Below are positions 7,860 to 15,845 of a stretch of 36,294 nucleotides of DNA, piece by piece. Numbering within the stretch: position 1 is the stretch's first letter; the number at the start of each line of letters is the position of its first letter. Under the pieces are notes generated by a model, which saw nothing but the letters and a program-made list of their open reading frames with translations, was not told the origin of the DNA and searched no databases. The DNA comes from Fibrobacter sp. (GTDB lineage: Bacteria > Fibrobacterota > Fibrobacteria > Fibrobacterales > Fibrobacteraceae). The position numbers and the translations under genes are program-made. The stretch spans positions 1 through 36,294 of the forward strand of contig NZ_JAFWOM010000130.1 in the NCBI RefSeq assembly GCF_017545445.1, given 5' to 3'.

Positions 7860-8798
7860 ATGAGAACGAAAACTACCATTTTAGCATTCTTTGTATTCGT
7901 TTCATTCGCCTGTGCCCAGACGATGAAAGAAAGCTTGTTCAACATGGTGTCGAATTGCTATAACGCATGGAAAGCTGTAGAAGCGGATGCCAACGATGAC
8001 GAAGATTTAAAAAACATGGGGATTCCATTCGGACATATAACGTACGCTATACCCAATGGCTATGTGGAAACATCAGGAGGAACAAGTCTGCCACCCTCCA
8101 TGGATGAATGCAAAGCTAAAGCGGCAGCATTCAAGGATGCAAAAGGGAAATACACATACGTCAAATACGAAGAAACGTCTTGCAATTATTATGAAGAATC
8201 TTCGGCTAGTAGAGACATCAAGGATGTTATGCCTGTAGGTTTCAGTCTTGATTCTTTTGTTGGCAATCATGTAGAAAAGCCAAGCACATCCTCCTTTTTG
8301 TTAACATTTGACATTCCTAAAATTGGCACCGAAATGGAAGTTCATCTTAAAATGCTGCCATTCGGTTTAGCCCCTAATGATGTGAACGGTCTCACTTACA
8401 AAGCAACAGGGGAAATAAATAAGAAGTTCGGTCATATGAGCTTTGAAGCGAGACGATGCTTTAGGGAGATTGCAGCCCATGTAGATAACGCCACCCTTCT
8501 TTTGGCAGCAGAAGGAAAGTACGATGAAATACCTCCCAAGCAGAAGCAGATATTCGACAACACAATAAAAGAATTTGGCAATGGAAAAGTTTCTACAAAG
8601 GATATTCTTTTAATTGCCAATGATTTAAAGAAAATATCCGACATTTATTCGTCATTAGAATGTGTCCAAATGACGCTCAAATGGAATAAGCAAACAGCCA
8701 GATTTGAAATAAAGTCAAAAGGGCCGAAGCCTCCTGCTTATAGCACTTTCAAGGAATTTTTGAAAAAAGGCGTAGAATTTGTTGGCGAAAGATGTTAA
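7860..8798 (+). CDS. Secreted protein of unknown family, tandem paralogue 2
   Basis: A 312-aa paralogue of the preceding gene with the same layout: signal peptide ending in SFACAQ, SNCYNAW, a DECKAKAAAF segment, SLECVQMTLKW and a terminal Cys (GERC). It differs by an extra Cys (ARRC) near residue 200 and by its last 20 residues. The middle and C-terminal DNA is nearly identical to copy 1 (for example around 8480-8740 versus 7390-7680), which implies recent duplication or gene conversion. No clear Shine-Dalgarno precedes the ATG. It lies 115 bases after copy 1. Function unknown. Confidence 0.8.
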   Translation: MRTKTTILAFFVFVSFACAQTMKESLFNMVSNCYNAWKAVEADANDDEDLKNMGIPFGHITYAIPNGYVETSGGTSLPPSMDECKAKAAAFKDAKGKYTYVKYEETSCNYYEESSASRDIKDVMPVGFSLDSFVGNHVEKPSTSSFLLTFDIPKIGTEMEVHLKMLPFGLAPNDVNGLTYKATGEINKKFGHMSFEARRCFREIAAHVDNATLLLAAEGKYDEIPPKQKQIFDNTIKEFGNGKVSTKDILLIANDLKKISDIYSSLECVQMTLKWNKQTARFEIKSKGPKPPAYSTFKEFLKKGVEFVGERC

Positions 8799-8825
8799 AC
8801 ATAAAAAATTGTTTATATTAAAATC

Positions 8826-9596
8826 ATGAACAAGAAAAAACTTATTACCTTGCTTTTGGCTGTCGTCGGGATTCTCATGATTACGTTCTTCGTGAGGGAC
8901 TGGCTTGTATTTTACAACTGCGGTGCTGTCGAGCAATGCCTCGTTGAAAGCAGTAATTATCAGAACATTGCCAAGTTCGCCGTTACCGCCATCATGACGA
9001 TTGTCGTGTTTTTCATTGGCGGAAATTGCCTTTGCAAGCGCGACCGAAACTTTTTGCAAGCCGGGTTCGCCATGGCTTTGTGTGCAGATTTCTGCCTGAA
9101 AATCATGCACAATTACGCTAGCATTTTGGAGCATCGCAGCGATTATACGCTACTCGGCATCTGCTTTTTCATGGTGGTGCAAGCGTTATTCATTTTCCGC
9201 CACACGCGCACAAGCGATACTGACAACAAAGCGCCTTGGATTTTGACCATTCCTTTTGCGGTCATGTTCATCACGAACGCCCTCCACCTGTTCCGCATTT
9301 TCGAAGGGCCGACCATCCCTATCATCGCAACTTACGCAGCATTCCTCTTCTGCTCGCTTTATGTTGCCTGCAAAGTCCCAAAGAAAGGCTACTTCCCTGC
9401 TAAAAACGCAAGCAACATCAAGCGCGGCATGATTCTCTTTTTCTGCTGTGACGTATGCGTGGGCATCTCGCTTGCTACCGGTGACGACCACACCGTTCAA
9501 GAAATCGTCGCCACGGTTGCGAATAACTTTGTATGGTATTTCTACACACCGGCCCTGATTTTACTTGGACTCAGCGGCTACAAGAGAAAAGAATAG
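8826..9596 (+). CDS. YhhN/lysoplasmalogenase-like membrane protein
   Basis: A 256-aa polytopic protein with about eight hydrophobic segments. An acidic residue in the third (ALCADFCLKI), the FFMVVQALFIFRH helix, a second membrane Asp (FFCCDVCVGI) and the terminal FVWYFYTPALILLGLS helix match the arrangement of the YhhN/TMEM86 family. Those enzymes hydrolyse the vinyl-ether bond of lysoplasmalogens. The match is weak at residue level, so the function is tentative. No Shine-Dalgarno is visible; TATATT lies exactly six bases before the ATG. A strong terminator follows. Cys content in the membrane segments is high. Confidence 0.6.
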   Translation: MNKKKLITLLLAVVGILMITFFVRDWLVFYNCGAVEQCLVESSNYQNIAKFAVTAIMTIVVFFIGGNCLCKRDRNFLQAGFAMALCADFCLKIMHNYASILEHRSDYTLLGICFFMVVQALFIFRHTRTSDTDNKAPWILTIPFAVMFITNALHLFRIFEGPTIPIIATYAAFLFCSLYVACKVPKKGYFPAKNASNIKRGMILFFCCDVCVGISLATGDDHTVQEIVATVANNFVWYFYTPALILLGLSGYKRKE

Positions 9597-9601
9597 ACTA
9601 C

Positions 9602-9637
9602 AAAAAAAATCTCGGTTTTAACCGAGATTTTTTTATT
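9602..9637. terminator. Bidirectional intrinsic terminator
   Basis: AAATCTCGGTT and AACCGAGATTT form a near-perfect stem with a two-base loop, flanked by an A run on the left and a T run on the right. It serves the convergent YhhN-like and GH16 genes. Confidence 0.9.
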
Positions 9638-9650
9638 TCAGCAGACGACC

Positions 9651-9676
9651 TCCCGGAACGAAGTCCGGGATGACAA
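9651..9676. repeat. Dispersed hairpin of the CCGGGATGACA type
   Basis: TCCCGGA (9651-9657), loop ACGAAG, TCCGGGA (9664-9670) then TGACAA. The same form (stem followed by TGACA) occurs near 12771-12800 and 12816-12840. Confidence 0.6.
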
Positions 9677-9690
9677 GAAGCAGGTTACAA

Positions 9691-11127
9691 TTACTTGATT
9701 GTCCGACCTTTGAAATCGTATTTACGGAATTCACGCGGTTCATTTAAAGGACCTTCGTGACGAGCACCTTCGCCGAATTCGACAACGAGTTTTCCATTTT
9801 CACGATAAACTCTACTGCCATAGACGTGTGCCGTAGAACGCATTGCCGAGCTGATTGACGTTTTCGAAGTGTCCTTTGCCGGGATTTCATCGCTGAGCTT
9901 GAGCAATCGCCACATCTGATACCACGGCCAATCGTCGTTCCAGCTTTGAACCACGCGTTCGCCATCCGTAGTTGCACGCAGATAATGTCCGCTGTTCTGC
10001 ATTTTCATACGAACAACATTTCCTTCGTAGCCAGATTGCTTTTCCATTGCAATTTTCTGATGAGCACCGCCGTTCCACTTGTACAGCCCTGCCGTCACGC
10101 CAGCATCCGTTTTTTCGTTCGGGATTTCAACAACCACGTCGCCAAAGTTGATGCGGTAAGAACCTGAGATTGGCGTAATCGTCGCTATCGCATTATCGCC
10201 CTTGCAGTCGCCAAGCGAGAGGCCTCCCTCTGCATTCTTGACCATGCATGTGCCAAAGTTCATCGACATAATGCGCACCGTATCCGGTTTCGCGGGCTTT
10301 GCCTGCCACACGCGAACCCAGTCCGCTTCGAAATACGCAGGCTTGTCCGCCGTGATTTCGATGTCATCGCCAGCCCAGCCGCCAATAGCCAAGTTCACGA
10401 TGATGTACTGTGCAGAAAGTTGCCTGATTTCGGTCGGACGGTTATAGCTAGCGAACTTTTTGTCGTCAAAGTAAAAACTGAGAGTCGATTCATCCCATTC
10501 CACCGCATACGTGTGGAAGCCGGCGGAACGATCCGTGTTATCGTCCTTGTGTCCGCCAAAAGAGGCTTCGTGATCCCAAGCCGAGCCATGACTGTTGTAC
10601 CAACTCGGGTCGGTGTAATGCAGATAATAATGGTGCTGCTTACGCGATGCAGGTATTTCCAGAATGTCGATTTCAGGAGGCCAGCCATCTTGCAGAGTCC
10701 AGAACGCAGGCCAAGTGCCCTTTTGCCACGGAGCCTTGAAACGTCCTTCGATATATCCGTACTTGACTTCGAAATGGCCCTTGGTGTCAATCGCGCCCGA
10801 AGTGTAATCGACCGGAATTTCCTTGTTGTTGAACTTCGCCTTTTTCCCCTTGGCATCTGGATGGGTTTTCTTTTCGCCCTTGAGCTTAAGCGTGCCATCG
10901 GAGACAATCACGTTTTCCTTGGCACAGTAAGCACGGTGGTTGTGCGTCGGGCCCCAGTTGTACGTCGAGTTCCACTTTTTCGTATCCAACGAGGTTCCGT
11001 CGAAGTTATCTTCAAAAACGAGATTCCAACCAGACAAATTTCCTGGCGGGTCAGCAAAAGCAAAGGACGCCAGAAACAAGATGATAGAAGGCTTAGCAAT
11101 GCTTGCAATGACGTGATTCTTTTTCAT
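9691..11127 (-). CDS. Secreted GH16-family glucanase-like glycoside hydrolase
   Basis: After a signal peptide (residues 1-25, ending FAFA) lies a GH16 beta-jelly-roll domain (about 30-275) with the E152-I-D154-I-L-E157 catalytic signature: nucleophile Glu, assisting Asp, acid/base Glu. This spaced E-x-D-x-x-E form is typical of laminarinase/agarase-type GH16 enzymes; the substrate is probably a beta-1,3 or mixed-linkage glucan. Residues about 285-415 resemble a beta-trefoil carbohydrate-binding region. The last residues (RKYDFKGRTIK) match the YD-x-KGR end of the large surface proteins here, perhaps a sorting signal. The frame opens at a TTG at 11139, but the ATG at 11127 begins the signal peptide and has GGA seven bases upstream. 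Likely extracellular polysaccharide degradation. Confidence 0.92.
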   Translation of the reverse strand: MKKNHVIASIAKPSIILFLASFAFADPPGNLSGWNLVFEDNFDGTSLDTKKWNSTYNWGPTHNHRAYCAKENVIVSDGTLKLKGEKKTHPDAKGKKAKFNNKEIPVDYTSGAIDTKGHFEVKYGYIEGRFKAPWQKGTWPAFWTLQDGWPPEIDILEIPASRKQHHYYLHYTDPSWYNSHGSAWDHEASFGGHKDDNTDRSAGFHTYAVEWDESTLSFYFDDKKFASYNRPTEIRQLSAQYIIVNLAIGGWAGDDIEITADKPAYFEADWVRVWQAKPAKPDTVRIMSMNFGTCMVKNAEGGLSLGDCKGDNAIATITPISGSYRINFGDVVVEIPNEKTDAGVTAGLYKWNGGAHQKIAMEKQSGYEGNVVRMKMQNSGHYLRATTDGERVVQSWNDDWPWYQMWRLLKLSDEIPAKDTSKTSISSAMRSTAHVYGSRVYRENGKLVVEFGEGARHEGPLNEPREFRKYDFKGRTIK

Positions 11128-11171
11128 ATCCAATTCCAATCCTCACCCACGACTTTCAAAAACACCATCAC

Positions 11172-11211
11172 CAAAAAAATAGCCGTAGGCATTATAAAAT
11201 ATACCTACGGC
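11172..11211 (-). terminator. Intrinsic terminator of the FISUMP lipoprotein gene
   Basis: On the minus strand GCCGTAGG (11204-11211) and CCTACGGC (11182-11189) form an 8-bp stem with a 14-base AT-rich loop, followed by a run of seven T. It separates the lipoprotein gene from the GH16 gene 45 bases further on. Confidence 0.85.
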
Positions 11212-11245
11212 ATCGCTATTATTCAAGTTAAAATATCATAAACAA

Positions 11246-12256
11246 TCAATCTTTCACGCAACGGACCGAAAGTCCATTGATTTTTCTCACAGTATTTACG
11301 ATGGCGTTGTCGTTGCTGCAATCCAAGTACATGTGGTAAGCGAGAGAATCCGCAGCGCCGCCGTCGGCCTCCGTAGCAGCCCACATGAGGGAAGAGCAAC
11401 CGTGATAGGTAAATCCATCCTGGGTGCGAGTGGTAAATTTCATGCCCGCGGGGAGCGCTGTAAAGCCGAAATCATCAGTACCGCTGCCTTCGTTCTCCCA
11501 ACCATTCACGGACTTGAGCTTGCTAGAGCCTTTCCAGAGGATCTCGTTCAAGGAATCGGCACCGACTTCTTGCAACAACGATTCCCAGTCCGCCTTCGTC
11601 GGCAAACGCCAGCCTTCGGGGCAAACCCTCTTCGCCACTTTCCACGTGTAGAGGCGGCCCGCCGATTCGCAGTTCTCGGGTTTATCCCAGTAGCACCAGT
11701 CGTTCTTGATTGAGCTCGCAGCCCCTTCGATGTCGAAGTAGTTCAGGTTCTCGGCCATCCAAGTCTTGCCGCCAATCTGCGTCGTCTTATAGACTGTCCC
11801 ATCACGCGGGTCCGTCATCGAGCCGTAAGCGAAGTTCGGATTCATGTGCGATTCCTTGGAATCGTAGAAATGCCACACGCCCACGCTGTCGGGGTCATGA
11901 CGGGCCGTATCGATGCCGTCAATGCCATTGGGGAAAAGAATGTCCATAATAGAATCTAACGAAGCGGAATCAGCACTAGACTGTGAAACCTCGTCCGTCG
12001 AAACTTCAGACAATTCTTCAACAGCATCCTGTGCCGCGACTTGATTGACTGTTCCTTGAATTTTGCCCGAAGCATCCGGCACATCCGCCGTTCCCTTTTG
12101 CGACTGCAATGTCGGAGCTTTATCGCTACCAGAATTCTCGACAACACTCAAATCATCATTCAAACCTTCCGGGGATGAACTCGCATTGTCGCAAGCAACA
12201 AATGCTGCAACAGTCAATGCAGATGCTGCCAAAAGCTGTATTTTTTTTAAAGACAT
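11246..12256 (-). CDS. FISUMP (TIGR02145) domain lipoprotein
   Basis: The signal sequence MSLKKIQLLAASALTVAAFV-AC gives a lipoprotein anchor. A Ser/Asp-rich linker reaches about residue 140, and the Fibrobacter major paralogous domain runs from SMTDPRDGTVYKTTQIG to the end, with KTWMAENLNY, CPEGWRLPTKADWESL, DDFGFTALPAG and the closing SVRCVKD hallmarks. The domain is related in layout to FGE/C-type-lectin-like folds; its function is not established. The longest frame starts at 12391, but GGAGAGG seven bases before the ATG at 12256 and the signal peptide fix the start (336 aa). It is monocistronic, with a terminator downstream and the second palindrome array upstream. Confidence 0.93.
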   Translation of the reverse strand: MSLKKIQLLAASALTVAAFVACDNASSSPEGLNDDLSVVENSGSDKAPTLQSQKGTADVPDASGKIQGTVNQVAAQDAVEELSEVSTDEVSQSSADSASLDSIMDILFPNGIDGIDTARHDPDSVGVWHFYDSKESHMNPNFAYGSMTDPRDGTVYKTTQIGGKTWMAENLNYFDIEGAASSIKNDWCYWDKPENCESAGRLYTWKVAKRVCPEGWRLPTKADWESLLQEVGADSLNEILWKGSSKLKSVNGWENEGSGTDDFGFTALPAGMKFTTRTQDGFTYHGCSSLMWAATEADGGAADSLAYHMYLDCSNDNAIVNTVRKINGLSVRCVKD

Positions 12257-12509
12257 AACACACCTCTCCAAATCCTTTTTAAATAATTTAAATTCGTTTG
12301 TGATGAAAAGCAATAGAAGAATGCCTACGTTCGGGCTTTTTCGCCCAAAAAACTTATCAAAAAAGCTATATGACACAAAAGACAGTCGCAAGACCCATAA
12401 AAACGCAATAGAGCTACGCCCCCTCCATTACGAATACAACAAAAAAGCACTTTTTAAGACTGAAATGGCAAAATCGTGAATCGAAAACAGGGAAAAAGCG
12501 ATTTTTTGA

Positions 12510-12735
12510 TACCAAAACGGCTTGATTATCGCTTTTGGTAGCACATTTTTCATACAAGCTAATCAAATTTCATCATATTTCAACAACTAATGCCGTACCA
12601 TCCTCTACAAAATGCTACCAAATGGGCGTAAAAACAATTTTTAGTAGCACTTTTTTCACAGCAAGCCCGTACACAAGTACACACAACATAAAAAACATGC
12701 TACTAAAAGGACCATTACACGCGTTTTAGTAGCAT
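12510..12735. repeat. Second array of three AT-rich palindromes (arms ATGCTACTAAAA)
   Basis: This lies within the 650-base gene-free gap 12257-12906. Palindrome 1: TACCAAAA 12510-12517 and TTTTGGTA 12533-12540. Palindrome 2: TGCTACCAAAT 12613-12623 with ATTTTTAGTAGCA 12637-12649. Palindrome 3: ATGCTACTAAAA 12697-12708 with TTTTAGTAGCAT 12724-12735. Size, spacer length and number match the 6525-6763 array, and both share the inner CTAAAA...TTTTAG, but the outer arms differ. The rest of the gap upstream (12257-12500) is AT-rich with nothing recognisable. Confidence 0.75.
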
Positions 12736-12770
12736 ATTTTCGCAAAAAAGCATAAGATGCCCGATTGTCA

Positions 12771-12840
12771 TCCCGGACACTGTTCCGGGACGGGCATGAC
12801 AAGATGAAAAACTGACCCCGGCACTGAGGCCGGGGTGACA
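12771..12840. repeat. Two dispersed hairpin repeats
   Basis: TCCCGGA/TCCGGGA (12771-12777, 12784-12790) and CCCCGGC/GCCGGGG (12816-12822, 12829-12835, loop ACTGAG), the second followed directly by TGACA. They lie just downstream of the gyrA terminator and look like members of the same family as the 9651 hairpin. Confidence 0.6.
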
Positions 12841-12842
12841 TG

Positions 12843-12880
12843 AAAAAAAATGCCCGCTCGGTCTGTTCACCGAGACGGGC
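12843..12880 (-). terminator. Intrinsic terminator of gyrA
   Basis: GCCCG-CTCGGT (12852-12862) pairs with ACCGAG-A-CGGGC (12869-12880) with one bulge, and eight T follow on the minus strand. It lies 26 bases after the gyrA stop. Confidence 0.85.
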
Positions 12881-12906
12881 TTTATTGCTTATGCGAACCT
12901 AGCAGT

Positions 12907-15654
12907 TTATTCTTCGGTTTCCGTCGGGCCGACGTCCTGCTTTTCAGCATCGTCCTTCACAACGGAATCGTCATCGACTTCAACGCCCTTGACTTTGTCG
13001 AAGGTTTCCTTGGCATCGGCGCTATCCTGTTCGATATCCTCGACGCTCGGGAGTGCGGTTGCATCCTTCACGACGTCGCCATCGCGCAGCGTAATCGCCT
13101 TGACGCCCTGAGCGTTGCGGCCCGTAAGGCGGATATCGGCAGCCTTGATGCGGATGACCTGACCGTCCTTACTCGTGATAATCAAGTCGTAGTCGTCGGC
13201 AACGCTTTCCACGAACACGGCGGCACCAATCTTGTCTGTAACGTTCAAGTTGCGGACGCCCTTGCTGCCACGGCGGGTCACGCGGTAAGAGCCCGGTTCA
13301 GAACGTTTGCCATAACCCTTTTCGGTAATGGTCAAGATTTTGTTGCCGGCCTTGAGCCACAAGAGCGAAATGACTTCGTCGCCTTCGGCAAGCGTAATGC
13401 CCTTCACACCATGAGTGCCACGGCCCATAGCACGGAAGCAGCTAATCGGGAACGTGACCGCCTGGCCGTTCTTGGTCGCAATCATCAAGAGGTCCTTCGG
13501 AATCGGACGGTTAGCGAAGTCTTCGGCATCGCCAGATTCTTCTTCAGAAGCATCGGTTGGTGAGCCGGTTGATGAGCCTGCCGAATCAGTCGAACCATCG
13601 TCGGTTGGTGAGCTCGTCGAACCATCAACGGTTTCTGCAGAATCGTCGTCAGAGGCGTTCTTGCTGGCTTCGTATTCTTCGGCAGACATGCCCACGAGCT
13701 GAACCTTAACCAATTCATCGTCTTCATCGAGGCTAATGGCATTGACGCCAGCCTTGCGCGGACGGCTAAAGAGCGTGAGGTCCATCTTGTTGATGATACC
13801 CTTCTTGGTTGCAAACACGAGGCAGAAGTATCCACCGAACTTGCGGACCGGCACAATCGCCTGCACCTTTTCGCCTTCCGTGAGGGCGACAAAGTTCACA
13901 ATCGGGCGGCCCTTGCCATTGCGAGCGCCTTCCGGCAAGCGATAGACCTTCGTCCAATAGACGCGGCCCTTGTTCGTGAACACGAGCAAGTAGCTATGCG
14001 TGCTAGCCGTGAAAATCTGTTCCACGTTGTCTTCGTCCTTGAGGCCAGCACCGATGATACCTTTACCACCGCGGTTCTGGGCCTTGAACGTATCAATCGG
14101 CAAGCGACGGATGTAGCCTTCCTTACTGAGCGTAATAACCTGTTCTTCTTCAGCAATGAGGTCTTCGTCATCGCTATCATCAATAGCTTCGCCAATCGTC
14201 GTGCGGCGATCGTCACCGTACTTGTCAACAACGGCATCGAGCTTCTGGAGCATGATAGCCACGCGGCGTTCGCGCTTTTCCAAGATGTCCTTCAAGTCGG
14301 CAACGGTAGCCACGAGTTCGTTGTACTCGGCTTCCAACTTTTCGAGGTTGAGGCCGGTGAGCTGACCGAGGCGCATGTCAACGATGGCCTGCGACTGGAT
14401 TTCATCCAAACCAAAGCGATCTTGCAAGCTCTGCTTTGCAATTTCGGTTGTCTTGCTCGCCTTGATAATCTGCACGACTTCATCGATATTCTGCGTTGCG
14501 ATGCGCAAGCCTTCGATAATATGCAAGCGGGCTTCGGCCTTCTTCAAATCGAACTGCGTTGCACGCGTAATCACATCGAGGCGGTGGTCAATATAAACCT
14601 GCAAAAGATCCTTGAGCGTAAGGAGCTTCGGGAGGTTATTGACGAGCGCCAAGTTGTAAATACTAAACGTTGTCTGCAACTGCGTGTACTTGAACAAGTT
14701 ATTCAAGACAACTTCGCCAACTGCATCACGGCGGAGTTCAATCACAATACGAATGTCGCGGCTAGATTCATCGCGAATATCCGTAATGCCATCAACGCGC
14801 TTATCGCGAACGAGATCAGCAATCTTCTTACAGAGTTCGGCCTTGTTCACCATGTACGGGATTTCCGTCACGATGATACGCGGCTTGCCCTTTGAATCCG
14901 TTTCAATTTCAGTACGAGCGCGCACACGCACACGGCCATGCCCCGTGAGGTAAGCTTCACGAATACCAGAACGGCCACAGACAATAGCGCCTGTCGGGAA
15001 GTCTGGGCCCTTCACATATTCCATGAGGTCTTCGCCAGTCAAGTCTGGATTTTCAGCCAAAGCATGGATAGCGGCACCGACTTCGCGCAAGTTGTGCGGA
15101 GCCATATTCGTCGCCATACCTACAGCAATACCCGATGTTCCGTTCACAATCATGTTCGGGAGCGCAGACGGGAGCACCAGCGGTTCTTCGAGCGATTCAT
15201 CGTAGTTCGGGCCCATGTCGACCGTCTCTTTTTCGAGATCTTCGAGCATAAGGGCGCCAAGGTTGTTCATCTTCGCTTCGGTATAACGCATGGCAGCCGG
15301 GCTGTCACCGTCGATAGAACCGAAGTTACCCTGACCAAACACCAGCGGATAGCGCAACGAGAAATCCTGCGCCATACGGGCAAGAGTATCGTAAACAGCA
15401 ACGTCACCATGTGGGTGGTACTTACCGATAACATCACCCACAATACGGGCAGACTTGACCGTTCCCTTGTTCGGAACCACGCCCAACTTGTGCATACTGT
15501 ACATCACGCGGCGGTGCACCGGCTTAAAGCCATCGCGGGCATCCGGCAATGCTCGAGCGACAATAACGCTCATCGAGTAGCGAAGATAGCAGTCCTGCAT
15601 GTCTTGTTCGACAAGACTCTTGAACTGCGATCCAGGTACCATTTCTTCTGACAT
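12907..15654 (-). CDS. gyrA: DNA gyrase subunit A
   Basis: 915 aa with the full GyrA layout. The breakage-reunion domain (about 1-500) includes the active-site Tyr124 in AAMRYTEAK, and the C-terminal beta-pinwheel contains a GyrA box (QNRGGKG, about residue 525-532), which argues for GyrA over ParC. With GyrB it introduces negative supercoils using ATP. In HPHGDVAVYD the position equal to E. coli Ser83 is Val85, while the Asp87 equivalent is kept. Residues about 658-715 form an acidic Ser/Thr/Gly-rich linker in the C-terminal domain; its core (674-698) is encoded by a doubled dispersed repeat. A short acidic tail ends the protein. GAGGAA eight bases upstream supports the start. Confidence 0.97.
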   Translation of the reverse strand: MSEEMVPGSQFKSLVEQDMQDCYLRYSMSVIVARALPDARDGFKPVHRRVMYSMHKLGVVPNKGTVKSARIVGDVIGKYHPHGDVAVYDTLARMAQDFSLRYPLVFGQGNFGSIDGDSPAAMRYTEAKMNNLGALMLEDLEKETVDMGPNYDESLEEPLVLPSALPNMIVNGTSGIAVGMATNMAPHNLREVGAAIHALAENPDLTGEDLMEYVKGPDFPTGAIVCGRSGIREAYLTGHGRVRVRARTEIETDSKGKPRIIVTEIPYMVNKAELCKKIADLVRDKRVDGITDIRDESSRDIRIVIELRRDAVGEVVLNNLFKYTQLQTTFSIYNLALVNNLPKLLTLKDLLQVYIDHRLDVITRATQFDLKKAEARLHIIEGLRIATQNIDEVVQIIKASKTTEIAKQSLQDRFGLDEIQSQAIVDMRLGQLTGLNLEKLEAEYNELVATVADLKDILEKRERRVAIMLQKLDAVVDKYGDDRRTTIGEAIDDSDDEDLIAEEEQVITLSKEGYIRRLPIDTFKAQNRGGKGIIGAGLKDEDNVEQIFTASTHSYLLVFTNKGRVYWTKVYRLPEGARNGKGRPIVNFVALTEGEKVQAIVPVRKFGGYFCLVFATKKGIINKMDLTLFSRPRKAGVNAISLDEDDELVKVQLVGMSAEEYEASKNASDDDSAETVDGSTSSPTDDGSTDSAGSSTGSPTDASEEESGDAEDFANRPIPKDLLMIATKNGQAVTFPISCFRAMGRGTHGVKGITLAEGDEVISLLWLKAGNKILTITEKGYGKRSEPGSYRVTRRGSKGVRNLNVTDKIGAAVFVESVADDYDLIITSKDGQVIRIKAADIRLTGRNAQGVKAITLRDGDVVKDATALPSVEDIEQDSADAKETFDKVKGVEVDDDSVVKDDAEKQDVGPTETEE
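13555..13626. repeat. Dispersed GGTTCG...CACCAACC element, doubled, inside gyrA
   Basis: On the minus (coding) strand a GATGGTTCGACGAGCTCACC-type unit (complement of 13603-13626) is followed by a second copy interrupted by about 20 bases (13555-13599). The same unit occurs intergenically at 15771-15792 and in the RlmL-like gene at 26292-26316. It is in frame and encodes DGSTSSPT-type linker residues. Confidence 0.75.
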
Positions 15655-15667
15655 TATTATTCCTCAG

Positions 15668-15695
15668 TTAGTGGTTAGTGGTTAGTGATTAGTGG
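15668..15695. repeat. Heptamer tandem repeat (TTAGTGG)x4 upstream of gyrA
   Basis: TTAGTGG 15668-15674, TTAGTGG 15675-15681, TTAGTGA 15682-15688, TTAGTGG 15689-15695, followed by irregular TAGG-containing copies to about 15728. The array begins 13 bases upstream of the gyrA start codon. Related CCTAATACC units in opposite sense lie at 15809-15841. Confidence 0.75.
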
Positions 15696-15770
15696 CTAGG
15701 TTACAGGTGTTAGGTTGTAGGAGGTAGGTGAATAATCTTTTGCTACGCAAAAACTCTTTAAAGAGCGGCA

Positions 15771-15792
15771 TGGTTCGGCAAGCTCACCAACC
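15771..15792. repeat. Intergenic copy of the GGTTCG...CACCAACC element
   Basis: TGGTTCGGCAAGCTCACC followed by AACC, between surE and gyrA. It has at most two differences from the copies inside gyrA and the RlmL-like gene over 21 bases. Confidence 0.75.
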
Positions 15793-15845
15793 TTAACCGC
15801 GATTATAAATCCTAAGACCTAATACCTAAACCCTAATACCTTTCT

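Noticed and set aside
12843..12880. Hairpin after gyrA considered as another dispersed repeat
   Set aside because: The T run on the correct strand and the position 26 bases after the stop make an intrinsic terminator the simpler reading.
13996..14895. 299-codon open frame opposite gyrA
   Set aside because: It is a shadow of the gyrA reading frame, and the protein sequence has no recognisable feature.
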